The notes beneath the pieces are model-generated. The model searched no databases. It had not been told where the DNA came from and worked only from the letters and a program-made list of their open reading frames with translations. Positions 23,180 through 37,252 of a DNA stretch of 64,000 nt are shown in pieces. A program made the position numbers and the translations under genes. Origin of the DNA: Viscum album (Eukaryota > Streptophyta > Magnoliopsida > Santalales > Viscaceae); the NCBI GenBank assembly GCA_963277665.1, contig OY728143.1:236087591-236151590 (forward strand), given 5' to 3'. Position 1 is the stretch's first letter, and the number at the start of each line of letters is the position of its first letter.

Positions 23180-25743
23180 TACAATATCATACGCTAAAAA
23201 TAAATGATCATAAATCATAAAATAGAGGTTCTTATGAAATAATATGTTTCCATTTTGTAATTAAATTGCACAATTCATTATTAATGAATAATAAAATAAG
23301 TCATATATGTTGAAATTTAAAAATTTATTAAAATAAAAATAGAGAATTCGCCTACAATTTTATAAATAAAGTTTATGTATAACATAAATGAAAATATGAT
23401 ATATTTATATCATGGTTTAAGTAAAGAAGGTTTTTAGAAACGATAGATTGATTTTTGCTATTTATACAACACATAAATTTTTCTTCACAATTTTATAATT
23501 TATAAAATTAATTAAAATAAAAATAATCTTCATAAAATAGATTCATAAATTAATATATTTCTTATTATTATAATATAATGTTATGAAACCTCAATTATTT
23601 TATCATTGTTATAAAATTAGTTATAATTTTAAATTTGGTATATTTTTAGTAAAAGATTATTTTAACTAAAATTTTAATTTATGATATCTAGAAAATTATT
23701 TTTATAAAATGGAGGTCATTTTTTAATTCTACAAGTTAAAATTATCAAGGAATTATTTTTTTATTTTTTTGAAATAGTGGATTTTTTCGAAATAGTGGAA
23801 TATTGTAATTTATGGTGTATATATATATACTATATGTTAAATAAACTATTACATCACTCCTCACTAGTGTAATGACCATAATTCCAAATAATCCTTTATT
23901 ATTTTAATGTATTTATTCATAATAGTCAAACTATTCAATGTATTCAGTTAAAATAATAAACTACAGAATAAAATAATGATAAAAGCCTCCACTACTCCAC
24001 CGTACATACCACATTCACCACCTAGTCTACTCACTCTTCAATCCCATGTAGCTTGTCCAATATCAAAAAAAATTACCTTCCCAAGAATCATAACCAAGTC
24101 CAAATATTTATTCTATCACCAAAAGGCCAAAACCATGTGCCTTAAATGGTTACTTTCTGAGTAAAAGAAAGAGTTAAAATAAACCTTCTTTTTCTTTTAT
24201 TTTCATTTAAATTTATTTAATTTTATGATTCTATCCTCACATACCCTATCCATAGTGAAATGATAACTCTAGTATCACACGTATAATGGAATGTTAACTT
24301 ATTAATGGAATATCAATCATCAATCCTCTCATCTTCTCCTCTAATTCTTGAAAAATAAGTGCATTGTCTATAATGTGTTGATTTTCAATCATCATGGATG
24401 ATGTGTTTTTATTTCCTTTTACAACCCTTGAGGGTAGTAAAAAACTATTATTATGTTTATGTAATATTTTATTACAAATATTATATGTTATATAATTTTA
24501 TGGAACAAATATTTGAATATTATGTTAAAAAACTATGATATGAGTTCTTTATGGTCGTAAAAACTGCCAAAATAAATTAAGTTGTTTCCATTATCATTTT
24601 ATCTAATGAATCATCCTCATATAAATATTGATATATGGGTTCATTTAAAATAATGTAAACTTATTAAAAACATTTTAGTCCACTTCTGTTTTTTCTCTTC
24701 CATGATAAGAAAATACATATTGAACAAGCCAAGAATCCATGAAATAAATGCACCAAAAACAATAAAAATAGAAAAATAATATTAATATATGTGTTGAAAT
24801 ATAGTATAAAAATATCATGTATGGTATTATAAATATGAATATAGGTATATTATAAACTATTAAAACACATTAAACAATTATAATTGAGGATTTAACATGT
24901 TTTATGTAAAATGAACCCATGATAAAGGACATTACTTTTCAAATACTCATTAATGTATATTTTTAAAAAATTCCAAGGGAAAGTTTTAGGATCAATGTAT
25001 TTAATTTTTATGATTATATTTTCTATTTTGGGGAATTATTTATTATTATGGGTGGAAATTATATCTTCATTCAATGCATTGGTTATATCTATGTTAAATG
25101 TTCACCATAATGTTTATGTCAGGTGTAACTTTTATGGTTACACTTTAAGGTAGTCATTATGGTTACATTGTAAGGTAGTAATGAGGGTTACATTATATGG
25201 CAGCCATTATGGTTACAAATAATATGGTATCCTTCAGGGTTAAATTATTAGTTATTAATTAACCATTTTAATTATATGGTTTTATTTATGATTACAATGT
25301 TTTATGGAATTCTATTGGTTTCAGAAGAAAATTATATGATACTTTTTGGGTGAGAATTTGGTCACTTTGAATTTTTTTTGAAATGTTCATTAGTATTCAT
25401 GAACTAAAACCTTCCTTTTTTATTCCCCTCACAAATAATTTTCGGCTCATCCCATTCATTCAAATGTTTTTCATATGGTTTATGAATATATAAGGGAAAA
25501 TTTCTAGTCGAGATGAATGTTGTGATGTATTCTCTTAAAAGGATTTCAGGTTATATTAAAATCATTTGTGTAATGGAAGTATTTTTTTATTAGTACCTAC
25601 TTATTATTCTTTAGGGTATATATTTTTGAATAGTGTCATAATTTACTAAAAAACTAAACTTAAAATATCTTCTTGAATGTAAGAAAGATAACACTAATAT
25701 AATTTTATAGATTATTTAATGTTTATAGTATGGTCCTTATATA
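23180..25743 (+). repeat. TE4 5' LTR
   Basis: It aligns with 30350-32878. For example AATATGATATATTTATATCAT is shared (near 23394 and 30522), CACATACCCTATCCA occurs near 24238 and 31360, and the ends TTTATAGATTATTTAATG and ACTAGATTATGTAATA correspond. The start has decayed to TACAATATC. The open frames at 23976-24164 and 24953-25153 have no recognised domain. Confidence 0.7.
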
Positions 25744-25754
25744 TGGAATCAGAT
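25744..25754 (+). other. TE4 primer-binding site remnant
   Basis: TGGAATCAGAT matches TGGTATCAGAG at nine of eleven positions and directly follows the LTR end. Confidence 0.55.
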
Positions 25755-25959
25755 AATTGTTCAGATAACATTATTGGTTAGGATGATGACTATAGAATAA
25801 AATAAATTATTTAACATTATGGTAATGTTTAAATTATATATAATTTAATTATAACCATTTTTATCATCTACTATACGTATATTTAAAATAATTTTCCTTA
25901 TACAAAAAATGGATGTTGAAGTTGGATGACGTCAACAGAATGTCATTTTTCTAAATCAG

Positions 25960-26960
25960 CAACCTAGAATGGATGGAATTGTAAATGAGCTATTTCCGAA
26001 TGTAATATAGTATATTATTCAACATAAAAATAGTTTTTGTACTAATGAATGAGAAAATCTAGATATAGGACAAAGGAACATGATGATAGTGATACATTTT
26101 ATGAGGAAAATACCTCTTATATTTAGTTGATCTTCTTACCCAATAGTGGATGAACAGAGGATTATTTCCCTTGAAAAGATATTTGATGTTATGGGGTGTT
26201 CAAATACTCAAATGGTTAGTCATTTATTAATCATTTTGAAGTTGATTCCAATCAGTGGTGGTCAATTATCAAAAGTATCATCAATAGATCGGTAATTCAT
26301 GCCTGGGATGGGAATTAATTTTACAAATATTTAACTATTATGGTTGAAATTAAGATGGAAAATAAATTCCTTGAATTGAATGAAAAGGAGGAAGATTCAG
26401 TGCTAATGGGTGAAGAGAAAAATAGAAAAATGGAAATATATGCTCAAAATGTTATTTGTGATATTGAGAGTAAAATAAATCATTTCTGTTTTAGATTAAA
26501 TCAATGTTGTCAAAGGGATTTAGAGTACCATGATTTCCAATGCTATGTGTAACTTTCTTGATGTGCTAAGAGGTTATAAAATGTGATTTGTAATTATCAT
26601 TTGTACTTTGAACACAAACTGAAGTAGAGTTCCATATGGAATGAAACGGGTAAGAGTCAATTAAATAAACAAGAAGGAAATAATATATAAATTCCAAGTT
26701 GTGTAATGTGTGGTAAAATGAACCATGGGTAATGAATTAACAAGTCTTTGACGCTTTTTTTTGATGTTGTAGGTTTGGACAGATGGAATTAGATTTAAAT
26801 TGAAATTATCTTAAGATTAATCATTATACAAAAAATATAAAGTGTTTAAAATGTGAAAGTTAAAGGGTATTATTGAAAAATATTCCCAAATAAATATCTG
26901 AATGAAAGAAAGCTTCCACAAAATCATTTAATACAATGTTAGCAGATGTTGGTCCATGAA
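25960..26960 (+). pseudogene. gag: TE4 gag (Ty3/gypsy), broken
   Basis: The frame aligns with TE6 gag through FMRKIPLIFS (26094), QWWSIIKS near 26251 and, after frame changes, the segment at 26340-26552 with KMENKFLEL and IESKINHFCF. That last part is the retrotransposon gag domain (in TE6: KMENEFLEL and PESKVNRFFSG). A zinc-knuckle remnant starts near 26699, where C-V-M-C-G-K-M-N-H is visible. There are stops in every frame between these pieces. Its gag start is inferred from alignment to TE6. Confidence 0.65.
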
Positions 26961-26964
26961 ATGA

Positions 26965-27100
26965 AGTGTTATCAGGTACTTTTTTGGTTAATCATATTCA
27001 TTTAATGTGTTTTTAGATATGGGGTATACAAATTTCCAAATTTAAGAAGGATTTTATAGTAAATTATAAATTTCACATCCAGAAATGAAATCAGAACATT
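26965..27100 (+). pseudogene. pol: TE4 aspartic protease remnant
   Basis: SGTFLVNHIHLMCF followed by a shifted Asp-Met-Gly looks like the gypsy protease start, where Asp-Thr/Ser-Gly is expected. It is short and frameshifted, so this is a weak call that leans on its position between gag and reverse transcriptase. Confidence 0.45.
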
Positions 27101-27439
27101 TTTTAAAAACACAAGGGGAAATATTAAGGAAAATTAATTATAATAATATTCTAATTATTTTATATTGCATGAAATAATATACAAACCTTATTGTTTTTTC
27201 CTTATTGGAGTCTGATGTTATTATGAGTGTGTATTGTATTTTCATATATCATGATATGATTTTTTGTAGAACTATGGATTTTTTTGAAACAGATTTTTAG
27301 TTTTTATAAAAGAATGAACACATAACATTGATAAAATATCAGGAATATTTGAGACTATTAAAAGAAGAAAATAATGTTATGATTAATATATTGTTGAAAT
27401 AAAGGGAACATATCATATAAATTATGTTCTAGTGGAAAA

Positions 27440-28320
27440 TGAATACCTGTATGTTTTTACCAAGTATATTCCCAGTGTTATTCCATAATGGGATGTTGAA
27501 TTTAATATTGACTTTGTTCTTGATGATAAGACAAATTCAAAACCCAAATTTTTAATTTCTCATATTAACCATGTAGTATTAGAAATGTTGTTGAAGGATA
27601 TTATAGATAATGGTTTCATTGATCCTACCTATTCACCATTCCATTCTCCAATTTTTTCATTAAAAATAATGATGGATCCATGAGAATTTTAATTTATGTA
27701 GAGAATTAAATAACATTACTGTTAATATTACATATTTATTTCCTTATATCGATGACTTGTTTCAATAGCAATGTGGTGATCAATATTTTTCCATGATTCA
27801 AATTATATATAGGTACCATCAACTGAAGATGATTCTGGATGACATTAGAAAAAACTACATTATGAGTTTGGTATGGGCATTACTATTTTGACCTAATTCC
27901 ATTTGGTTTGAAAAATACCCTATTTTATTTATTGATTTTATTAATATAATTTTCTATGAATACGTGGTTATGATTTATATTATTATTAATTATTCATTAC
28001 TATTTATAAAAATTATTGAAGATATTTGAAAAAAAATTAGCATTTTAATGAAAATTATCAAGGAGAAAATGTTATATGGAAAATTTTACAAATTGTATTT
28101 TTTGATGAAATATATATTTTTGAATGACATTTTCTAAATAAGGATGGAATTATAGTTGATTCTGTGAAAACGAAAGTTGTTAATGAATTCCCAAGGCCTA
28201 GAAATGTAAATTATATTTATAGTCTTCTTGGATTAGTAATATATTATAGTCAGTTTTTAAAGAATTTCACGGTTGACTATCTTGATAAATATGTTAATAA
28301 TAAAATTGGTTAAATTTAAT
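27440..28320 (+). pseudogene. pol: TE4 reverse transcriptase (Ty3/gypsy), broken and catalytically dead
   Basis: It starts near 27456 (TKYIPSVIP), followed by WDVEFNIDF and LLKDIIDNGFIDPTYSPFHSP, the conserved approach to the palm domain. Then come NDGSMRI near 27669, a YHQLK remnant near 27810 and, near 28210, the SLLGLVIYYSQFLKNFT stretch that ends gypsy reverse transcriptase. The catalytic Ile-Asp-Asp is replaced by Ile-Tyr-Ile (codons 27976-27981), so both aspartates are lost. Several frameshifts and stops are present. Confidence 0.75.
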
Positions 28321-28499
28321 TGTATAGAAAAATGTGTTTTTTATTTATAGAAACTAATGAGGTAATTGGTTATTTTTCTACTTCAATCATATCCGTATAA
28401 AAATGGGGTGATTTTTATCTATAGTGGTGTTTCTTTGAACTGAATTTGTTTAGTTATCTTGTATAATGATCAAGTCATATAATTTTCATAAAAACAAGT

Positions 28500-28770
28500 A
28501 AAACCTCCTCAGTTAAATTATCAACACATGATTTGGAATTAGAAGTTGCGGTCTTCACATTTATAAATTGAATATGTCATTTATGTAGACCCATGTGAAA
28601 TATACACTAAATATAACATTTTAAACTATATATTTTCTTAAATGTAATGGAACATGAGATGTAAAGATGGATAGAACTAAAAAGATATCATGAATTCACA
28701 ATAAATTACTATCCTGTGAAATCAAATAAATGATAAGAATTGTTATGTTGAAAAAATCAGGATAAACTAT
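28500..28770 (+). pseudogene. pol: TE4 RNase H remnant
   Basis: STHDLELEVAVFTFINW near 28520 and RWIELKRYHEFTINYYPVKSN near 28662 are the typical start and end of the gypsy RNase H domain. The middle is damaged by stops. Confidence 0.7.
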
Positions 28771-30300
28771 CCATATTTCTAATATAACTTATCCGAGAGG
28801 TTATTGATTCGATTACTTTTGGATTGGATGTAATTGGGGTATGAAATTCATCAAATTTGTTTTAGGTGCATTTGAAATCATCTCTCTCATAATAAATTAA
28901 TAAAGCATAGATGGAAGACCGTGAGTAGCAGAAAATGTAATATTTTTTAAATTAATATCAATTTTAAGAATTTAATGTGGATACATTTTTTTCATGATAT
29001 TTGAAAAGATACTAGGTTTTCTATGTGAATCCTAGCTAAAGAATTATTTTTTATGTGAATCTCATAGTTTAATATTTTCAAATATTCCAAGAAGAACTAA
29101 TATGTACAGAGACAATTGAGAGTATTAATGGGGGAATGGAATGAAAAGAGTCAATAATGGTTTTTAAATGAAATTTTTTACTTGTCAACTAGTTAATCTA
29201 GAGTGATAAATACAAAAGATGATGCATCAAAATTTTCCAGTGTTAGAGTGGAAATGGAAAAATATATCCATGGTATTCATGGTGGGATGAGAAAATTCAT
29301 CTAGATGTAACAATTCAATGGTAGTAATTTTTAATTGCCTAACTAAATCTAAACATTCAAATTCTATATGAGACACTCTATATCTAGATTATATCTCTCG
29401 ACTATTCCTCAATGATATTGGACGGTTGAATGGATTTCCATTATCCATTCAATATAACCCTGATCCTATAACTAGTTATAACTTTTGAAAAGTCCATAAA
29501 AAGTCATTGGGAATTATATTATTTTTTAGAGTAACCATTCATCCCAAATATATTGGGAATACCTAGTAAATAATTCATAAATTAGAATATATGTTATTTT
29601 CATATTCATTAGATTACCAGGGAAGTTGGGATCACCGTATTTCTTTAGATAAATTTTCATATAATAAATTTTTTTATTCAAGTATGTAGATGTTACAATT
29701 TAAGGAATTAAATGAAAATATGTTTCAAAGAACATCATTTTGGGACAAATTCATGGAAAGTAATTTTATTGCAATATAATTAGTAGATGATGTGTATGGA
29801 AAAGTGATGATGATCCAATGCCACATGAGGACTTCTTGGAGCATAAATAAAAGTTATGTAGATAACAGGAGGAAAGAATTTGTATCAAGGTAGGTGGTTA
29901 TGATCTCCATAAAATATCTATGTGGAAAACTTTTACTTGTTTTTTTATAATGGAATGTTTTGTCCATGATTCATTGTACTCTTTGAAATCTGTGAAAATT
30001 TTGGACCCATTGGATACTGAGTATCCTTGCCTATGAGTTTATCTTAGGTACACTATGTTTTCCAAATTTTGATGTTAAAAAGTATGTGATAGATTAATCT
30101 CAATGTTTTATTCAATTATTAGTTCATATTGATGATGATATTTCTTATGTGGAAAGGCATGTTCAAATTCATGATTTTAGTGAGAAATTTTTGTGGAATA
30201 AGAAATTCCTCGGGTCAAGGAATTGTGGAGTAACTACATGGGTGAAATGAATCATGGTACTCTGAAAATGTTATAAGGGTAAGGTATCCTATTAATTTTA
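28771..30300 (+). pseudogene. pol: TE4 integrase region, heavily decayed
   Basis: The length and position fit integrase. Recognisable pieces are at the C-terminal end: VQIHDFSEKFLWNKK near 30157 and, one frame over, IPRVKELWSNYMGE near 30206, the sequence that closes gypsy pol. The zinc finger and DDE core are not readable by eye. Confidence 0.5.
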
Positions 30301-30333
30301 ATAAGTAAATATAAATTTATAGAACTCAATTTC

Positions 30334-30349
30334 AATAAAGTGGGTAGAA
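30334..30349 (+). other. TE4 polypurine tract
   Basis: AATAAAGTGGGTAGAA directly precedes TGTAACA, the start of the 3' LTR. It nearly equals the TE6 tract in reverse orientation. Confidence 0.7.
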
Positions 30350-32878
30350 TGTAACAATACATTTAATTATAAAATAATATTCTTTCGTTCTTGAATTAAA
30401 TAGATAAATTTGTTTTAAATGAAAATGAAATAAATTGTTTTTATAGAAATTATGTAATATATAAAAAAGAATATTAACATCGCATATGAATGGAAAAAAA
30501 TTATATATTTTATAATTTAAAATATGATATATTTATATCATTGAATATGTAAATAAATTTAAATAAATGTTTAATTATGTAATGGTAATTTGGTTAACCA
30601 TAAGTTTTAATTAAAAATTGTATAATTAATATAATGATTAAAAAGAAAATTTATATTCATAAAATAGATACAGAAATTAATATTATTTGTCTTATAATTA
30701 TAATATTATTTGATGATAACCTAATTAATGATTTAAAATTTTATTAAATAAGATATAAATTTAAAATTATCATTTTTTGAATAAATTATGATTTTATTCA
30801 AAATTATATTTATCATTTTTAGAAAATTAAATTCATAAAATGGTGTTAATTATTAAATTCTACTTTTCATGAAATTTATATTGTTAATTTTTGGGATTTT
30901 TCTGAATTAAGGAATTTTTTATTAACAGTGAGAAACAATAATTTACTATATATGCATTATAAGTTAAATAAACTACTCATTTAGTCATCAGTAATTTTAG
31001 AATTATAATATATAATATTTATACGTTTTTTTGACATATATAGTGACAACTCTGATATTATCCAAATTCATGTGAAAAAATATTTATCTAATAAATAAAA
31101 CAATGAGAGAAATCCCCTCTTATCCACTAAAAATATCACCTCACACCACCTATTCTCTTCACAAATGATAGCCTTATAGATTTCTAAATTCCCACCAATT
31201 AATATCTCAAGACTCTTACCCTTGTATGAAACCTATTTTTCTCACTAATGGTCCAAAAATATGTTCTTTATGGAGGTTATCAATGAGGATAAAGAGATAT
31301 ATTCCTCTTCTTTTTGTTTTTCTTTTTTTTCCAATTTTCTTATTTTCTTATTATCTTGTCACATACCCTATCCAAATTGACATGGTAACTCTAGTATATT
31401 TCATATACATAAATATTATTGTGATAATGAAATATAAATAATCAATCATGTAATCATCACATCTGATTCTAATAAAATTATTTCATTGTCCATGCTGTCT
31501 CGATTTACAATCATAATGTATGATGTCTTTTTATTTTCATTAACAGCCTTCAAGGTTGGTCATAAAATAATTATTTTGGATAAATAAGATATTATTATAA
31601 ATATAATAATTTAAAAAAATGATCAAAAACCAACATATAAAAAATCTAATAAATAAAATTACTTGTGTCTGTGACTGTCATAAAAACTACCAAAATAATG
31701 AAAATCATTTTGATCAAAATTTTATATGATAATAATTATTATATCAATGAAGACTTATATATTGTGTCATTTGAAAATTTAGGAACATTTAACCCCAATT
31801 TATCCCCACTTAATGAGTTTTTCTTCAATTTTATAAGACAATCCATAATGAACAAACCATGGAAATCATGAAATAAATGCACCCGGAACGGTGAAAATAA
31901 CAAAATATTATGGATAAATGGGTGGAATAATATTATAAAGGGTTAATATAATTTATTATAAATAATTTTATAATAAATTAATATATTAATAACACTATTT
32001 TATAAATTTGTCAAAAGTTTCTAACATTATGTAATTATAATGAACCTAATGTCAGTGAAATTTCATTTTAAATCATATTTAATGTTTATTTTTTAGAAAA
32101 TTCTAAATGGGGATTTTATGATTAAATTATTCTGGTTATATAATTATTTTTTGTCTATTGGGATTTATTTATGATTAACAGTGGAAATTATATAAACCTA
32201 TAGTCTATTTTTTATGTTTATATTTAATGTTGATATTACTGATTATTCCATGTGTAATGGAAATGGTTACACCCAATGGTAGTTGTGGGGGTAACATTGT
32301 AAGGTTTCCATGGGGGATACATTCTAAGGTAGAATTGAGGGTTAAAAGGAATATTAATTATTTGAGGGTTATTATATTATCTATTTAATTCCAAAATTTA
32401 CTAATATGTTTTTATTTATGTTTTTTATTCTATGGAAATATATTATTTTCACAATTTATGTATATGCTACATTATGTGTGAGAAGAATGTATTTATGAAA
32501 ATAATTTCATATTTGTTAAGAATTAATATAATAATTTCATCCATTCATTTATATCTTTTACTACAATATTTTTTCTTCTCCAATATTATGAAATGTTTTT
32601 CACATGGTTTAAGGTTGTTTAAGAGAAAATGGGAAGCAAAGATGAATTTTGTAAATATTTATGATGAAAAGACTCATTTTTTTATTACAATCATTTTTAT
32701 GGATGAAATTTAAAACTATTTTATTATTTAAAAAATTATATTATTATGCATTTTTATTTAAATATTTTTTCAATAATCACTAAAAATATAATCTGATGAG
32801 ACCTGTCAAAAAGTGAGAAAGTTAATTGATAAATAATTTACTAGATTATGTAATATTTAAGGTCGGGACCGTATAATA
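30350..32878 (+). repeat. TE4 3' LTR
   Basis: It starts TGTAACAATAC and ends CCGTATAATA before the target duplication. It aligns along its length with 23180-25743. The small open frames at 31226-31441, 31665-31871 and 32432-32713 are AT-rich hydrophobic chance frames. Confidence 0.7.
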
Positions 32879-32883
32879 ATCAT

Positions 32884-35800
32884 GAATCGTGGCATAAAGG
32901 TAAATAGTTAATAAGTGATGATTCATAATGAAATAAATATTATAATATATGAAATAATATCATAGGAATAATTCATGGTAATTATGGCATAATAATAAAC
33001 TAATAACATTATTAACATGTATAAGTAGAAACAAGTTCATGCATTATGTTGTATACATGAAATCAAACCATCACGTAAAAATATGAATGTGCAACTAGAT
33101 CAATACATAAAAACTTGAACATGTAATTAGGTATACTCCAAAAAATTTCAACATTTAATTTTTCACACATATAAATATATATATACATGAAACAAGGTCC
33201 TCGAATAATATTGTGATAATGAGATCATGTTCATAAAAAACATTTTAAACAAAGAAAAATGTTCACTCATAACATTGTTAATATTTATTCAGTATTACAC
33301 CATAAAATATAGATATTCAACCAGGTTCATGAATACAATTGCAAATATTTCATCAGGTTCACACATGACATTGATAACATGTGATTAGGTTCATGAACAA
33401 CATTGTGAACATGTAATCCGGTTCACATATAACGTATATTCTTATTAGTCATCAATCCTTACCCAATTCATGAGAGGAAGATATATGTCCCACTAATCCC
33501 ATTATAAAATTAAAAATTCATGTCAGAAAAGATCTAAATACCATCATCATATCAAGACCCATAAAAACATATGGGTTTTATAAATATAATATCAAACCCA
33601 TGAATTGAAATGGTAATAATAATGATTTCTCCACAACGTAACTAATATAATAGAGATGGGATTCGAAATAATTTTATTAATAAATAATCTAGTATATTAT
33701 GTTGATTTAAAAATTATAAAACCATTGTAAATGAAATCTGTGTCATAAATATTATAGTATTAAAACATAAACTATTTTTTATAGAATAATAATGGTATTC
33801 TAGGATGGTATCCCCAATAATTCTTAATCTATATCAAAGGATGACATCATAGACCCAGAAGGATTTTGATAGATCAATTGAATCATTTGTTAAGGATAAT
33901 ACCATTTTATTGAAAATAAATTTCCTTATACCATTTCGATAATCCTTTTCATTTAAATAGATAATTAAAATTTCATTTTAAAAATAATGAATAAATATAT
34001 ATTTAAGAATGAGAAATAACTTTTAAAACATAAAAAATCCTAAAAAAATTATTTGAAATATAATTTAAATATATAAAGTAATACTAATTTTTTTATATAA
34101 CATTTTTCATTTTATAACCTATTAAAAATCAAAATAAAATCATGAAATCGTTTTAAAGGCATAATTCATTTTAAATACATTGAAAACATAAAAATAAGTC
34201 TTGAAATCATTTTGAAATTTGTTTTCTTGGATTCTTGTAAACAATTCTTGAAATGTTTTTTAATCCAATTTTATAAGATAACTTATAAAAGAATCATGAA
34301 AAAACTTAAACATTTTAAACATAATTCCTTTTTTATAACCTTTTAATAAAAGATGGTTTTGAAAGAACATTTATTTCTGACCAAATAGACAAATAAAGTC
34401 AGATATTTTAAATAACTTTTTAAATTTTAATATGTACCAAAGTGTGAGAAAATGTTAATAATACATTTTGAATTCATGAATATTTATAAATGGTGAAAAT
34501 TAATTATCTCTCGTAATATATGGATTTTATGATTTTATAAATGGAAGCCTAATCATAAATGATTTTCCTAAATGATTTGGTTTTTTGATAAGAATTCACC
34601 GATTTTTAAATATGAATTATAATCCCCACATAAAAATTTCAGATAAATAAACCTGAAATATCATTAAAATAATGAGTTTCATGATATATAAGTTGACATG
34701 AAAATACATACAAATTTTAAATTAATATAGCTGCATAACATGGTACGCCTCCCAGAAAAGTAAAATTGAGGCAAAAGTACATTACAGATTTTGTATCAAT
34801 TGAAACCTAATACCGATTAATTAAAATAATTAGATAGATATATAAATATTTATAAATTAAAATATAAGAATCATAGAATACATAATGGGTTAATATACAC
34901 CCCACATATAAGAAATAGGCGGTGAACATGGCTTGTGCCTCACAAAACAATTAATGTTGGACAAGAACACCCTTCCATTAAGCCTTGAATCTCATAGTAA
35001 TAACTCTAAACTCTTTTATAATTAATATAATTTTATTATAAGTCTCCTATAGATCCATATTATTATATATGATACCATGTATTATTTATTGATTCTTTAT
35101 ATTACCTGTTTATAAACAATGTAATGGTAATTTTATGTTACTCGTAAAAATCAATTTCTTAAATAATGTTTCGATTGGTAAAATTTTCAGTTCATAATTA
35201 TATATTACGATCTAATGAATATAAAAAATGATATAAATATCTTATATATTTATTATATATGTATTTAATATTATCTATAAAAAAATATTAAATGAAATAC
35301 GTCGTTCATTGAGATGATAGGTTGTACATACACATGAATACTACTTATGTTTTACTATCCTAGAGAAATAAAGAATTAAGATGATATATATATATATATA
35401 TATATTTCATTAGATTATAATTATTGTATAATATATATCATATAAATTACCTAAACCCTCTTCTTTAATATGTATCATTTATTGTCAAAATCAATCAAAT
35501 CACTCTGAGGACGAAGTAGTCCACACATCCCCAGTGAAGTTTTCATATTTTCAAAAAATGGGATTTATGAAGCAATGTTATATATATTAATTATAAATTC
35601 AAAAACACATCATATATATCATATATTTAAAATTAAAATATATTTTCCATCATAATTCCCTTCAATGAGTGCTTGTAATGGAAAAAATGACAATATCACC
35701 TCATGAGGTGGTGCATTGTCTTATATAAGATAGGTAAGTTCTTTACCCATTTATTGGATGTTTTTGAAAGTGTAGGTATAACCATAATTATTAAAAAATA

Positions 35801-37252
35801 TATGTATATTTATGATACTTATTTTTTTATTTCATAATGCAACTAGAGTAATTTAGGTTGTATATAATGAAAATAATTCAATGGATCTTGAGGGAGAAGT
35901 TACCTCTTCTTTGGGACACTGATTTGGGTTTTCATGAAAGGGGATCCTAAGATGGATTTATTACCAGTGGTGGGATTCAAAGAATATTGGAGGGATTCTG
36001 GTAAGTGAGTTTTCTTGAATTTGGATGAATCTATATTGTTTTTTAATTGTGGATAATGGGGAGATATGTTTTCATTTTAGTAGAGACGAAGGGGACACTC
36101 ATTGCATTTTTTGAAACCATGTTAAGTGTTCCAACATTTCTACCTATAAATATTAATAAAAAACATAATAAAATTATTATTTTTAAAGATATATTTCTAT
36201 AATATGTGTTTTATACCATTTTATAGGTCATTTTCATTTTAATCTTACGGTGTAGTCCCTTGTTGCTATTAATTTTACTTTAATAGATTTAATTAATTTT
36301 AATCACATTCAAAAAAAAATTCCAATGTTATGATGATATTATTAGTTAAAAAATCGTATACATATTAAAACTATATATTACCTTTTTTTCAAAATTCAAT
36401 GTATTGATATGACAATAATATTTTTAATTATAATTCTATAGACATGGGGAGAAATCTAGTTTTTAATGTGAGAATGTTCAATGGATCATTGAGATTTTAT
36501 ATCTAAAATCAAAATAAAAATCATCCAATTGAAAAAGTGGATTTACAGATATATAAATGATATATTGTGACTTTAAAAACAACATAAAATTAATTTTTAC
36601 TTCATAAAAAATAGTTTAAAAACATGATATTTAATTATAATTGTCTATTTTCCATTATACATCAATTATTGAAGTTTCTAATTAAAATAAAAATATATAT
36701 TTCCTAAGATACCCATTACAATATAAATTCAAGAATTATTTTTATGTTATCAAATTCAATTTCTAATATCATTTAAAATTAATTTTATTTTTGTTCATTG
36801 ATGGAATCAATACAGTTCCTTTATAAAAACCAGATTTTTCATCATATAAAGCCTTTACGTAAAAATTATGTACATCATTATCAATAATATTTATTTATAT
36901 GAAACCATTATGAATATAATGTAAAAATAATTTATTACAATTATTATGAATATTTATTATATCCAGGTTATAAATATCACATTTAAATAATTATAAAAAT
37001 GATGTGTTTTTTCATAAAAACATATTATTGTATGTAGCGCGAGCCAAGTTGGTGTTTCTTGTACATCCTGATTACCATGGTGTAGTGTGTAATGAATAAT
37101 ATACATAGAGTACCTTGAAATGTAATAGAGAAATAGAAATTTATTTTTAAAAAAAAATTCAAAAAAACACATAGTGTTATACTAATGCTACCTATAAATC
37201 CTCTCTACACTATAATGTACAAAAAAGGGGTGTGTGAAACTCCATCATCACC
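32884..37252 (-). repeat. TE2 5' LTR, second segment
   Basis: GAAATAATATCATAGGAATAA near 32950 matches GGAATAATATCATAGGAGTAA near 3477. The block GAGAGGAAGATATATGTCCCAC near 33470 matches about 3929-3952. The TE6-like GGGAGAAGTTACCTCTTCTTTGG is near 35893. A (TA)n run is at 35384-35405. The end near 37252 is approximate. Confidence 0.6.
35384..35405. repeat. (TA)n microsatellite
   Basis: Eleven perfect AT dinucleotides inside the TE2 LTR. Confidence 0.9.

Larger units (their letters stand above)
23180..32878 (+). mobile_element. TE4: decayed full-structure Ty3/gypsy retrotransposon
   Basis: This 9.7 kb element sits in the right LTR of TE2, in the opposite orientation to TE2. It has LTRs of about 2.55 kb, a primer-binding-site remnant, gag, protease, reverse transcriptase, RNase H and integrase remnants in gypsy order, and a polypurine tract. 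Its gag aligns with that of TE6, and its polypurine tract and LTR start (GTGGGTAGAA then TGTAACA) nearly equal those of TE6 (GGGGGGTAGAA then TGTAACA). It therefore belongs to the same broad lineage, likely Tekay/Del-like (inference). Confidence 0.75.
23175..32883. other. Target-site duplication of TE4 (ATCAT at both ends)
   Basis: ATCAT at 23175-23179 and 32879-32883 flanks TE4. In the uninterrupted TE2 LTR the matching site reads GATAATATCATTTTATGG (near 3362-3379), so the duplicated sequence is that of the target. Confidence 0.65.
3054..37252 (-). mobile_element. TE2: gag-only Ty3/gypsy-type element with very long LTRs, host of TE3 and TE4
   Basis: With TE3 and TE4 removed, the remaining pieces form an LTR of about 4.63 kb (3054-4942 plus 17675-20419), an interior of 2433 bases (20420-22852) and an LTR of about 4.70 kb (22853-23174 plus 32884-37252). 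The pieces align with the same features in the same order in TE6: LTR start, primer-binding site, gag start region, polypurine-tract end and the palindromic CATGAA hairpin region. The orientation is minus. The outer ends are placed by alignment to TE6 and may be wrong by about 15 bases. I could not find a target duplication. Decay is heavy, well beyond that of TE6. Confidence 0.65.
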
